In this document: piece after piece, positions 1 through 8,313 of the stretch | Layout: each line of letters starts with the position of its first letter | How positions within the stretch are numbered: position 1 is the first letter of the stretch | DNA from: Sporolactobacillus kofuensis | GTDB lineage: Bacteria; Bacillota; Bacilli; Bacillales; Sporolactobacillaceae | Assembly (NCBI RefSeq): GCF_042660205.1 | Contig: NZ_JBHSTQ010000001.1 | Coordinates: forward strand, 343,670 to 407,669 | Reading direction: 5' to 3' | Length of the DNA: 64,000 nucleotides | Position numbers and translations under genes: made by a program | The notes under the pieces: model-generated | What the model was told of the DNA's origin: nothing | Database searches by the model: none | What the model saw: the letters and a program-made list of their open reading frames with translations, nothing else

Positions 1-356
1 GGCTAAACGAATGCCTGGATAAAATTAATTGGGTTGGCTTTTATTTACTCGAGAATAACGAACTTGTTCTCGGTCCCTTCCAAGGAAAAACTGCCTGTAT
101 ACGGATTCCATTGGGGAAGGGCGTCTGCGGAACTGCAGCCCAGGAAAAAGAAATTATTCGTGTCCCAGACGTACATGAATTTCCCGGTCATATTGCGTGT
201 GATGCAGTTTCCCGCTCAGAAATCGTGGTACCGCTCATCAAAAACGAAGAATTGATTGGCGTTCTCGACATCGATAGTCCGATTTGTGATCGATTTTCAG
301 AAGATGATCAGCAATTTCTTGAAGCATTTGCTGAAACACTTGTTGCTCATCTGTAA
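1..356 (+). CDS. ytsP: Free methionine-(R)-sulfoxide reductase, GAF domain (partial)
   Basis: The 5' end lies outside the window; the frame is open from base 3 and gives 117 C-terminal residues of a family usually near 160. The protein is a single GAF domain that reduces free methionine-R-sulfoxide in the cytosol. Visible signatures are NWVGFYLL, GPFQGKTACIRIPLGKGVCG and HIACD, which carry the three conserved cysteines of the fRMsr mechanism (two in the ACIRIPLGKGVC segment, the catalytic one in HIACD). It sits just upstream of rpsD; B. subtilis also has ytsP beside rpsD. Family assignment is firm. Confidence 0.9.
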   Translation, partial: LNECLDKINWVGFYLLENNELVLGPFQGKTACIRIPLGKGVCGTAAQEKEIIRVPDVHEFPGHIACDAVSRSEIVVPLIKNEELIGVLDIDSPICDRFSEDDQQFLEAFAETLVAHL

Positions 357-358
357 GC

Positions 359-388
359 TTGACATTATCCCTTAAATAAAGGTATAAT
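359..388 (+). promoter_or_regulatory. SigA promoter of rpsD
   Basis: TTGACA at 359-364 and TATAAT at 383-388 are separated by 18 bases, a near-perfect housekeeping promoter. It overlaps the stop codon region of the upstream gene and leaves a leader of about 225 bases before rpsD. Confidence 0.85.
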
Positions 389-394
389 TGCCTT

Positions 395-622
395 CGTGTA
401 AAATGAGGCAGCACTGGAAGGGTCCAAAGCATTTCTATTTTGTTCCTCTTGATATACAAGAGGTGTACTGTGTAACCTAGACTGCCTGGGCGAAGGTACA
501 AGATGGCAAAATATCTTTGGAAGAGCTTGCAGAGGTGTCATTTTATACCGCGTGGGTTTGTTTCTTTAGATCATAGGTCTAAGGGACACTCTCGAATAAA
601 ATGACGAAGGAGGAGTCATTCT
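395..622 (+). promoter_or_regulatory. Structured leader of rpsD, probable S4 autoregulatory region
   Basis: About 225 untranslated bases lie between the promoter and rpsD. They contain a perfect 10-base inverted repeat, GTCATTTTAT at 537-546 with ATAAAATGAC at 596-605, whose 3' arm ends one base before the Shine-Dalgarno AAGGAGG. Pairing would therefore touch ribosome access. In B. subtilis S4 represses its own mRNA through such a leader (established); assigning the same role here is inference from position and size. Confidence 0.55.
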
Positions 623-1225
623 ATGGCTCGCTATACTGGTCCGGTTTGGAAGAAATCACGCCGTTTGGGTATTTCACTCAGCGGTACAGGTAAAGAACTT
701 GAAAGGCGTCCGTACGTTCCTGGTCAACACGGCCCGACACAACGTATTAAGTTGTCTGAATATGGACGTCAACAACAAGAAAAGCAAAAACTGCGTTTCA
801 TGTACGGTTTAAATGAACGTCAATTCCGTCGCACATTTGATGATGCAGCGAAAATGAAAGGCGTTCACGGTGAAAACTTCATGATTCTGCTTGAATCTCG
901 TCTTGATAACCTTGTTTATCGTCTTGGTTTGGCTAGAACACGCAGACAATCACGTCAGCTTGTTAACCACGGTCACATTACCGTTAACGGCAAACGTGTA
1001 GATATTCCGTCTTATCGTGTAAAACCAGGTGAAACGATTGGTGTCCGTGAAAAATCACATAACCTCGTAATCATCAAGGATTCTGTTGAAACGAATACAT
1101 TTGTTCCAGAATACCTGACTTTTGACGAAAAAACTCTCGAAGGCACATACAGCAGACTTCCTGAACGCTCGGAACTCCCTGCGGAGATCACAGAAGCAAT
1201 GATCGTCGAATTCTATTCAAAATAA
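623..1225 (+). CDS. rpsD: 30S ribosomal protein S4
   Basis: This 200-residue protein has full family length. It binds 16S rRNA, nucleates 30S assembly and is a translational autoregulator in Firmicutes. The N-terminal MARYTGPVWKKSRRLGISL and the S4 RNA-binding domain (about residues 90-150, SRLDNLVYRLGLARTRRQSR and GHITVNGKRVDIPSY) are unmistakable. The ATG is preceded by AAGGAGGAG. It is transcribed alone from the promoter at 359 and followed by a strong terminator. Confidence 0.98.
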   Translation: MARYTGPVWKKSRRLGISLSGTGKELERRPYVPGQHGPTQRIKLSEYGRQQQEKQKLRFMYGLNERQFRRTFDDAAKMKGVHGENFMILLESRLDNLVYRLGLARTRRQSRQLVNHGHITVNGKRVDIPSYRVKPGETIGVREKSHNLVIIKDSVETNTFVPEYLTFDEKTLEGTYSRLPERSELPAEITEAMIVEFYSK

Positions 1226-1237
1226 TAGAACACGTTG

Positions 1238-1276
1238 TAAAAAATCCTTGCAGCTTAGCTGTGAGGATTTTTTTTT
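1238..1276 (+). terminator. Rho-independent terminator of rpsD
   Basis: AAAAATCCT pairs with AGGATTTTT around a CAGC/GCTG inner stem, followed by an unbroken run of T residues. Confidence 0.9.
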
Positions 1277-1305
1277 GCAAGGTAAGGAAGTATTAAACTT
1301 TTTGC

Positions 1306-1432
1306 TTAAAGTGGAGCAGAGACGCGAGACGACTTCGGGATCAGGTGCCAGCGAGACCTCGCAGATCCTCTGATTCGAGGAGGCTTGCGGTTACCCGCGG
1401 CAAGCCGTATTCGATGCCTCATCAATGCAAAA
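1306..1432 (+). repeat. Intergenic GC-rich repeat, diverged single copy
   Basis: This copy shares the landmarks of the repeat family found elsewhere in the window: GACGCGAGACG, CCAGCGAGACCTCGCAG, TCGAGGAGGCTTGCGG and CCCGCGGCAAGC in the same order and spacing. It is more mutated than the copies at 18 kb and its 3' part (CAATCGGAGCATAA) is hardly recognisable. It lies between the rpsD terminator and the penicillin-binding protein gene, in the same orientation as both. Confidence 0.75.
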
Positions 1433-1598
1433 TAGACCGCCTGAGAAATTTTTGCACAGTTATACTTATACAAACAAACCTTATCAGCTTTCTTTTATTG
1501 TGATAACAAAGGATTATGCGAGTGGAGTAGAGAAAAAAGGTTAAAACCCTTTTTTAACTACACATTACTAATGTCATCTACCCGAATTGCGTTTATTC

Positions 1599-1627
1599 TT
1601 TTCAACAGTTGAAATTTACGCTAATAT
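1599..1627 (+). promoter_or_regulatory. Candidate promoter with palindrome upstream of the PBP gene
   Basis: TTTTCA (1599-1604) and TAATAT (1622-1627) are 17 bases apart. A perfect 7+1+7 palindrome, TTTCAAC-A-GTTGAAA at 1600-1614, covers the -35 box. Neither box is strong; the palindrome may be an operator, but no regulator is indicated. Confidence 0.35.
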
Positions 1628-1698
1628 ATAAGAAGCTTTAATTAAATTTTTAGAATGTTATAAGCTATTCATGACTAAATTTCAGAGGAGTTTTGCGC

Positions 1699-4347
1699 AT
1701 GCGTGCCCCATTAAAAAGCTTTTCCGATTTTTTCGACCGGTTGGCGGAAAAATGGGCCTCAAGTTCAGTGATACAAACGGTACAATCGATAACCGGTTTC
1801 ATTTGGAATTCTCTCTTACTCACGATATGTATAATCGTTATCGGATTATGCTTTGCGGCCGGTACTGTTTCCGGTTATTTCGCTGCTCTCGTCCATAATC
1901 AGCCCGTGCTCAGTTATAAAACACTGAAACATGATATTAACAATTATTCTCAGAGTAGTGTCAGCTACTTTGCAGGTAATATTCCAATTGGGAATATGAA
2001 CAGTGATCTCGTCCGAACCAAGACACAATTGAAAGATATCTCCCCATATTTAACACATGCTGTTGTAGCAACCGAGGATGAACTCTTTTATCAGCACCAT
2101 GGTGTTGTCCCCAAGGCTGTTATTCGCGCAAGCATGGAGGAACTGCTCAATAAACCACAAGTGACAGGAGGCAGTTCGATTACACAACAATTGGTCAAAA
2201 ATCAAATTTTGACCAATGAAGTGTCCCTCGACCGTAAGTTCAAAGAAATTATGCTTGCACTCCGTGTAGAACGCTTTTTTACTAAGAATCAAATCCTTGA
2301 ATCTTATCTGAATATGGCTTCGTTTGGCCGTGATGCATCAGGAAAGAATATAGCCGGTGCTGCAGCAGCAGCCGAAGGAATTTTTGGTGTCAAAGCAGAC
2401 AAGCTCTCACTTGCTCAAGCAGCTTTTATCGCTGGTCTTCCAAAAAATCCATTTACATACTCCCCATTTCAAAACCATGGTGGACTGAAAGAAGATATGT
2501 CCCCCGGAGTCAACAGAGCACATACTGTGCTTAGGCGAATGTATGCAGCAGGGTATATCAATAAAACGCAATTGAACACTGCATTGAACTATGACTACAA
2601 AAAGCACTTTGCCAAACCCGAAAAAACGATCAATAGTGATTATCCTTATTTGTTAAAAGAAGTACAAGATCGTACAACCATCATTTTCGCGGAAATCATG
2701 GCTCAAAAACAAGGGTACAGCAGCGATAAATTATACACAGATTACATCAACTATCAAAAAATGGTCTACGAGCATAACAACAATGTATATGCAGGAAAGA
2801 CACTTCAAGAGATTGCCAAAATTCATGATTTCGATTTTGCTTCCGTGCAAAAGCATGATGTTCTATTTACGGAATTTATGAGAGATGCATCCATTGATTT
2901 GGCAAATGGCGGTTATCGTATCTACACAACAATCAATAAACCGATCTATGATGATATGGAAACATTTGCACAGAACTATTCCGGTTATAGCCCAGATCAG
3001 TATGCACGTACGACAAATGGACAAATTCAAGAAATAAAAGATAGTAAAACCGGAAAGATGGAAAAAGTGAAAGACCCGATGCAAGTTGGTTCTATTCTGA
3101 TTCAGAATAAAACCGGCCGCATCATTAGCTTCGTTGGCGGTCGAGGATTCGGCAGTTCACAATTAAATTATGCAACTGAAGTCCCCCGCCAAAATGGATC
3201 AACGATGAAACCATTGCTTGTCTATGCACCGGCGATGGAGCTCGGTCTCATTCAACCCGGTTCAATTGTTCCCGACCTTCCTTATAAACGCACAGTAAAT
3301 GGAAAAATCTATGCTCCGACTGATTACGGGTCAACATCGAGCAGCAAATTGTACCATGGATTTGAAACTGCACGTGCAGCGCTTGCCGCTTCACATAACG
3401 TGCCTGCAGTCAGTGTATTTACAAGACTAAGCAATGTAACAAATCACGCACCGGATTACTTGAAAAAAATGGGCATCACCTCACTTGTTGGCACGGATGG
3501 TCATAACGTCTCAGCAGCGCTAGGCGGGATCACAAGAGGCATAACGATCGAGGAAAATACCAATGCGTACACGACGTTCGCCAATAATGGTAATTTTGTG
3601 GATGCATACATGATTGACAAAATTACCGACAGCACTGGAAAGATTATTTATCAACATAAAATAAAACCTGTCCCTGTATTCTCGAAACAAACCAATTATC
3701 TTATGCTTGATATGATGCGTGATGTTTTTAAATATGGCACCGGAGCCGCACTTCCGCATCTGCTACAATTTTCTGCAGACTGGTCAGGAAAAACAGGAAC
3801 GTCACAGGATTGGCGTGACTCATGGCTTGTTGCGTCAAACCCAAATATCACGATGGGTGTTTGGAATGGCTACGCACATAATCAGCAATTGAATAAAAAT
3901 ATCTATTCCACACAAACGAAACAACTATGGGCAGGATTTGCCAATCGTGCATATGACGTAGACCCTGATCTTATGGCGCCAAAAGCTCGATTTAAACAGC
4001 CTAAAGGTGTTGAAAAGACAACCTATTGCGGGCTTACCGATGGAAAAGCCACCCCATATTGTAAAGCAGCTGGCTTTGAGGAAAATGATTTGATCAACAA
4101 GAAATATTTGCCGAAAGCATCCATTGAAGTGCTTGAACCGCTCAATGGACAACCAGATACCGGGACGCAGGCCGTCAATGAACAGAATCCTTCTACTGAT
4201 AACCAAGCGAATCCTAACCAAGCGAAAAATGAGAAAACGACCGATTACTCGCTCTTTCGCATTAAGCCTGATTTCTTAAAATCTAGATTTCCTTATACTG
4301 ATTTACATTCAGCAAATCAAAAATTACTTGGCAGGATACGCCCTTAA
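1699..4347 (+). CDS. Class A penicillin-binding protein (bifunctional peptidoglycan synthase)
   Basis: This protein of about 882 residues polymerises lipid II and cross-links peptidoglycan at the outer membrane face. It has an N-terminal cytoplasmic stretch and one membrane anchor (about residues 37-62). The glycosyltransferase 51 domain carries EDELFYQHHG (near 125) and GGSSITQQLVKN. The transpeptidase domain carries the active-site SxxK as STMK (near 500), SHN (near 564) and KTGTS (near 697). The C-terminal tail is rich in Asn, Gln and Thr. ATG 1699 has GAGGAG eight bases upstream; an in-frame TTG at 1693 is too close to it. The gene lies where B. subtilis has tyrS/acsA, so it is a lineage-specific neighbour. 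Which PBP1/2 paralogue it matches cannot be decided here. Confidence 0.93.
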   Translation: MRAPLKSFSDFFDRLAEKWASSSVIQTVQSITGFIWNSLLLTICIIVIGLCFAAGTVSGYFAALVHNQPVLSYKTLKHDINNYSQSSVSYFAGNIPIGNMNSDLVRTKTQLKDISPYLTHAVVATEDELFYQHHGVVPKAVIRASMEELLNKPQVTGGSSITQQLVKNQILTNEVSLDRKFKEIMLALRVERFFTKNQILESYLNMASFGRDASGKNIAGAAAAAEGIFGVKADKLSLAQAAFIAGLPKNPFTYSPFQNHGGLKEDMSPGVNRAHTVLRRMYAAGYINKTQLNTALNYDYKKHFAKPEKTINSDYPYLLKEVQDRTTIIFAEIMAQKQGYSSDKLYTDYINYQKMVYEHNNNVYAGKTLQEIAKIHDFDFASVQKHDVLFTEFMRDASIDLANGGYRIYTTINKPIYDDMETFAQNYSGYSPDQYARTTNGQIQEIKDSKTGKMEKVKDPMQVGSILIQNKTGRIISFVGGRGFGSSQLNYATEVPRQNGSTMKPLLVYAPAMELGLIQPGSIVPDLPYKRTVNGKIYAPTDYGSTSSSKLYHGFETARAALAASHNVPAVSVFTRLSNVTNHAPDYLKKMGITSLVGTDGHNVSAALGGITRGITIEENTNAYTTFANNGNFVDAYMIDKITDSTGKIIYQHKIKPVPVFSKQTNYLMLDMMRDVFKYGTGAALPHLLQFSADWSGKTGTSQDWRDSWLVASNPNITMGVWNGYAHNQQLNKNIYSTQTKQLWAGFANRAYDVDPDLMAPKARFKQPKGVEKTTYCGLTDGKATPYCKAAGFEENDLINKKYLPKASIEVLEPLNGQPDTGTQAVNEQNPSTDNQANPNQAKNEKTTDYSLFRIKPDFLKSRFPYTDLHSANQKLLGRIRP

Positions 4348-4414
4348 TCTAAGCTCATCTTATGATTCGAAAAACTGGGCGAAGTAAAGTCCTTAAGCCC
4401 TGCCTGATTTTGGT

Positions 4415-4446
4415 GACGCTCCGGTTGCTCGCTTGCACCGAGCGTC
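4415..4446. repeat. Small hairpin resembling a remnant of the intergenic repeat
   Basis: GACGCT (4415-4420) pairs with AGCGTC (4441-4446). The loop side reads CTCCGGTTGCTCGCTTG, close to GCTCCGATTGCTCGCTTG at the end of inverted copies of the window's repeat family. It could be a deletion remnant; the match is too short to be sure. Confidence 0.3.
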
Positions 4447-4488
4447 TCTATTTTTACATAAATACCATTAGGTTGTTCGTGTATAATG

Positions 4489-4543
4489 AAAGCCCCTACC
4501 AAAGAGAACCATTGTTCAGTCGTTTCTCTCAAGTAGGGGCTTT
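4489..4543. terminator. Bidirectional terminator between the PBP gene and ccpA
   Basis: AAAGCCCCTAC at 4489-4499 pairs with GTAGGGGCTTT at 4533-4543, with a nested GAGA/TCTC pairing. T-rich sequence follows on the plus side and a shorter one on the minus side. It can serve the two convergent genes. Confidence 0.8.
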
Positions 4544-4567
4544 ACTGTTTTTTCATTAAATTTTTTG

Positions 4568-5566
4568 TTATTTTGTTGATTTTCTGTTATCGATACGATG
4601 CGGAAGAACAACAGTCATGCTGTCTACCTTTTCATTATTCATCAATTTAGTGAGCAACCGCATCGCAACCGCACCGATATCGTATGTAGGTTCTGCGATA
4701 CTTGAAAGCGTTGGGCGAACCATTTGAACAAGCCTTGTATTTTCACTGCTGACGACTTCAATATCTCCAGGAACACGTAATCCTTCATCTTGGATTTCAT
4801 GAATGGTTCCAATCGCCATTTCATCCGAATCCACGAAGATTGCAGTCGGCTTGATCTCTTGGTTTAAAAACTGAGCAGTGGCTTCTTTACCGGATTCATA
4901 GGTATAGTCTCCTTCGGTCACCAAAGATTCATCAAATGGTAACTGATGAGCCTCAAGTGCCCTTTTATAACCATTCAGCTTGTATTTTCCATTAATCGGT
5001 ACTTCCACAGGACCATTAATGAAAGCGATCCGACGATTACCCTTTTCGATGAGTTCTGAAATAACTTCAAAAACAGCTTGTTCATAATCAATCGTTACTG
5101 AAGGAATTTCATGCTGCTCGTCTACAGTTGAAGCTAGAACAATCGGAACATTTGACTGCTTGAATTCCTCAATATGTTCGTGATCAATCTTACCACCCAT
5201 AAATACAATACCATCCACTTGCTTACCAAGGAGCGTTTGAATCAATCGAATTTCCTTGTCCTTATTTTGATCAGAGTTACATAAGATGATGTTGTACTTA
5301 TACATGGTTGCAATATCTTCAATACCGCGTGCGAGTTCCGAAAAATATACACTTGAAATATCCGGAATAATGACACCTACAGTTGTTGTCTTTTTACTTG
5401 CCAAGCCTCGAGCAACTGCATTGGGACGATACCCCAACCTTTTAATTGCTTCAGATACTTTTTTTCGTGTTGTCGGCTTTACATTTGGATTGCCGTTCAC
5501 TACTCGAGAAACAGTCGCCATTGAAACGCCAGCTTCTCGAGCTACATCGTAAATTGTTGCACTCAA
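4568..5566 (-). CDS. ccpA: Catabolite control protein A (LacI family)
   Basis: This 332-residue protein has typical length. It is the global carbon catabolite regulator that binds cre sites together with HPr-Ser46-P. The N-terminal helix-turn-helix reads TIYDVAREAGVSMATVSRVV followed by the hinge NAVARGLASKKTTTVGVIIP, nearly identical to Bacillus CcpA; the periplasmic-binding-like core fills the rest. Translation starts at TTG (5566), with AGGAGG eight bases upstream. It is on the minus strand downstream of ytxGH, the same linkage as in B. subtilis, although aroA and ytxJ are missing between them. Confidence 0.97.
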   Translation of the reverse strand: MSATIYDVAREAGVSMATVSRVVNGNPNVKPTTRKKVSEAIKRLGYRPNAVARGLASKKTTTVGVIIPDISSVYFSELARGIEDIATMYKYNIILCNSDQNKDKEIRLIQTLLGKQVDGIVFMGGKIDHEHIEEFKQSNVPIVLASTVDEQHEIPSVTIDYEQAVFEVISELIEKGNRRIAFINGPVEVPINGKYKLNGYKRALEAHQLPFDESLVTEGDYTYESGKEATAQFLNQEIKPTAIFVDSDEMAIGTIHEIQDEGLRVPGDIEVVSSENTRLVQMVRPTLSSIAEPTYDIGAVAMRLLTKLMNNEKVDSMTVVLPHRIDNRKSTK

Positions 5567-5750
5567 AGCTCATTCCTCCTCAAAATCCACCAAATTGTCT
5601 ATAGTCAGCCTGAAACCCTGTTCATGCTCTATACCGTTTTCATTTTATGGTAACTCAAAGATACATCAATTAGTCTTGATGCCCACATTCAAATACTAAC
5701 AAATTTTGACTGGATTCGCTATATTTATTTCACTTTGTCTACACAAACAA

Positions 5751-5771
5751 GGATTACCGAAAGCGCAATCC
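5751..5771 (-). terminator. Possible weak terminator after ytxH
   Basis: On the minus strand GGATTGCGC...AATCC forms a short stem followed by TTGTTT. The rest of the 250-base ccpA-ytxH gap shows nothing clear. Confidence 0.3.
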
Positions 5772-5820
5772 ACTGTGTATTCATCTATGGGATGAATAAA
5801 AAATAAATGTATTGGCGCAA

Positions 5821-6108
5821 TCAATAATCCTTGGGGATCGGGATCATTTGTTCATAGTGATCTTGTTTTTCACTCTTGGCAGGGGAAATTTGGTGTGTCA
5901 ATTCGATCGACTTCTGCTTTGCTGTCTGAATGAATTCTGAACCTTTCCCTTTCAAAGAGATGCTCTGTTTCTGAATATCTTTTATTACTCTTTTTCCAGA
6001 AGGAGCCGCAAGTAGAAAAATTGCAACCGCACCAAGCGCGCTGCCTATCATTAGACCTGTAAAGAAAGCAATTCCTTTTCCTTCGGAATTCGCTTCACGT
6101 CGGCTCAT
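5821..6108 (-). CDS. ytxH: YtxH-family membrane-anchored protein
   Basis: This 95-residue protein has one N-terminal membrane segment (about residues 14-34, with a small-residue GLMIGSALGAVAIFLLAAP core) followed by a charged amphipathic helix with the family motif APSGKRV. YtxH belongs to the general-stress ytxGHJ cluster in B. subtilis; its molecular role is unknown. The start has AAGGGGG upstream and lies only 13 bases after the ytxG stop codon, so the two are co-transcribed. Confidence 0.85.
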   Translation of the reverse strand: MSRREANSEGKGIAFFTGLMIGSALGAVAIFLLAAPSGKRVIKDIQKQSISLKGKGSEFIQTAKQKSIELTHQISPAKSEKQDHYEQMIPIPKDY

Positions 6109-6121
6109 GAAAAACGCCCCC

Positions 6122-6553
6122 TTATTTCTCTACTTTATTGTCTTTACTAACATTCTGCCAGCGATGCACAAGATCGATTATTGCTTTGCCCCATTGGAGG
6201 GTTTGAGCAATCTTGCCCGATTGTTCTACACCTTTAGATTCAATGCTTGATGTGACTTTTTTCACTGAATCATTAACAGTATTCAGCGACTGACCGAATC
6301 CTTCAACCGCATCAAAAATACTGTTCAAACTCTTTGACTTTCTCTGTATATCTTCAGCAAGCGTGTTTGTCCGATGCAGCAGTTCTGTTGTTTCCTCACT
6401 CAAACCTTTCATCTGTTCCTGAACATCTTCTAAAGTTGAAGCAACGTCATCCATAGTCTTCTGCGCAGAACTCAAGGTCTGGGACAGATAATAGACAAGA
6501 ACAGCAAAAGCAATGGCAATAACCGCAACAGCCAAATACAGGATAATGATCAC
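6122..6553 (-). CDS. ytxG: YtxG-family (DUF948) membrane protein
   Basis: This 143-residue protein has one N-terminal transmembrane helix (residues 2-24) and a long coiled coil rich in Glu, Lys and Ser, as DUF948 proteins do. The start is GTG at 6553, with GGGAGG seven bases upstream. It is first in an operon with ytxH. In B. subtilis the pair is a SigB/SigH-controlled stress cluster (established); no convincing SigB box is visible upstream here. Function is unknown. Confidence 0.85.
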   Translation of the reverse strand: MIIILYLAVAVIAIAFAVLVYYLSQTLSSAQKTMDDVASTLEDVQEQMKGLSEETTELLHRTNTLAEDIQRKSKSLNSIFDAVEGFGQSLNTVNDSVKKVTSSIESKGVEQSGKIAQTLQWGKAIIDLVHRWQNVSKDNKVEK

Positions 6554-6707
6554 CGTACTTCCTCCCTTTCAATCGATTCCGTATTAGTTTGATGATTCAG
6601 CGTAAAACTATACCTATTTCCAGAATCAAATAAAAAACCTTTGTCTACTCTATTATCTTAACATTTACAAAGAGTAAAACAAAGGCGTATGAAAATACAT
6701 TAGAAAA

Positions 6708-8030
6708 TTACATTGGTGATGAATTCAGTGCTTCTTTGTAAGCATTTTGATACTTCTGAATGTCACCTGCTCCCATGAAGAGCAGAACACTGTGTTTAAA
6801 TGCTTTTAAATCGTCAATAGTGCTATTATGCAGAATATGTGAGCCATTTATTCGATCTTGAAGATCATGAATGGAGAGCTTACCGCTTTTCTCACGAGCA
6901 GATCCGAAGATATCACATAAGTATACAGAGTCAGCTGTTCCAAGTGCCTCCGCAAACTCATCCATGAACGTCATCGTTCTCGAGTAGGTGTGCGGTTGGA
7001 AGATCGCAACAATTTTGCGATCTGGATATTTTTCACGAGCAGCTTCAATGGTCACACGGATCTCCGTTGGATGATGGGCGTAGTCATCAATCATCACTTG
7101 ATCATTCTGTTCAAGCCTTGTTTCAGAGAATCGCCGTTTCACACCGTGAAAGAGTGCTAACCGCTCTTGCACAAGTTCAATCGGAACATTCATATAGTTA
7201 CAGAATGAGATCACACCAAGCGCATTCAATACATTATGATTGCCGTAACCGGTGATCTTAAAATGTCCATAGAAGTCATTACGCACGTAGACGTCAAATT
7301 CCGTTCCTGAATCATCATTAAGGAACTTTACATTTCTTGCTTGAAAGTCATTTTCTTCATTAAAACCGTAATAGATGATTGGTACATTCGATTTGATCAT
7401 TTGTAACTGTTCATTATCTCCACATGCGAACACCGCTTTTTTCACTTTAAGCGCAAGTTCCTGAAACGCACTGAATACATCCTCAAGATCTTTATAATAA
7501 TCTGAGTGATCAAACTCAATGTTCGTAATGAGACAATAATCAGGATCTGCATGCAAGAAATGACGTTTGTATTCGCAAGATTCCCAAATGAAGTATTTAC
7601 TGTTATCATTTCCGGACCCTGTTCCGTCACCAATCAAATAAGAGGTTGGCGCAAAATCTTTAAAGACAAAAGATAGCAACCCTGTTGTCGATGTCTTTCC
7701 ATGTGTACCTGTTACGGCAACACTGGTATATTTCTTTGCCAAGTCACCAAGAAAGTCATAGTACCTATAGACAGGAATACCCATTTCTTTAGCCTTTGCA
7801 ATTTCTTCGTGCTGATCCGGAAAAGCATTCCCTGCGATGACCACTTCGTCAGATGTAATATTCTTCTCTGTAAAGGGTAAAATTTTAATTTTTTTGTCTT
7901 CTAGTGCCTTCTGAGTAAAAAAGCGTTTGTCATAATCAGATCCCTGCACGTCATGGTGCAAATCTTGAAGGATTTGAGCCAAAGCGCTCATTCCTGTTCC
8001 TTTTATGCCAACAAAATGGTATTTCGTCAT
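6708..8030 (-). CDS. murC: UDP-N-acetylmuramate--L-alanine ligase
   Basis: This 440-residue enzyme adds L-alanine to UDP-MurNAc with ATP in the cytosol, the first peptide step of peptidoglycan synthesis. The N-terminal Rossmann-like motif GIKGTGMSALA, the ATP-binding loop TGTHGKTSTTG (about 108-118), the DYAHHPTEI segment and the C-terminal Mur ligase domain with FQPHTYSRT are all present. GGAGG precedes the ATG. It is monocistronic, with 283 bases before the next gene upstream. B. subtilis also has murC next to ytpT and ytxG. Confidence 0.97.
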   Translation of the reverse strand: MTKYHFVGIKGTGMSALAQILQDLHHDVQGSDYDKRFFTQKALEDKKIKILPFTEKNITSDEVVIAGNAFPDQHEEIAKAKEMGIPVYRYYDFLGDLAKKYTSVAVTGTHGKTSTTGLLSFVFKDFAPTSYLIGDGTGSGNDNSKYFIWESCEYKRHFLHADPDYCLITNIEFDHSDYYKDLEDVFSAFQELALKVKKAVFACGDNEQLQMIKSNVPIIYYGFNEENDFQARNVKFLNDDSGTEFDVYVRNDFYGHFKITGYGNHNVLNALGVISFCNYMNVPIELVQERLALFHGVKRRFSETRLEQNDQVMIDDYAHHPTEIRVTIEAAREKYPDRKIVAIFQPHTYSRTMTFMDEFAEALGTADSVYLCDIFGSAREKSGKLSIHDLQDRINGSHILHNSTIDDLKAFKHSVLLFMGAGDIQKYQNAYKEALNSSPM

Positions 8031-8313
8031 ACAATGACCTCCATAAATGCTTCGTACATGATCAGATCGCTGTAATTGACTAATAGTATACGTGAAAAAG
8101 GACTATTCCGTGTACTGCCGATCCGATCGTTGCCGATAACCTAACCTACAATGATCCATCTACTCGAAAATGATCTTAATCATCCATAAAGACGCGAGCA
8201 ATAAATGACACTTCTCATCCATACTTTGATTCAATGCCTATAATGCCCGACACTTATTTTAACCTTAAATATCTAGGTTGTAAAAACAAAATTATCCTTT
8301 TTTCTCTTTGAAA

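Noticed and set aside
4403..4419. About 17 bases shared with the end of the TerC gene near 55330 (TGCCTGATTTTGGTGA)
   Set aside because: One such match is expected by chance in a 64 kb window on both strands, and flanks do not match.
6600..6645. Possible SigB promoter before ytxG
   Set aside because: A GTTTTT and AGGTAT are present on the minus strand, but the 17-base spacer is too long for SigB.
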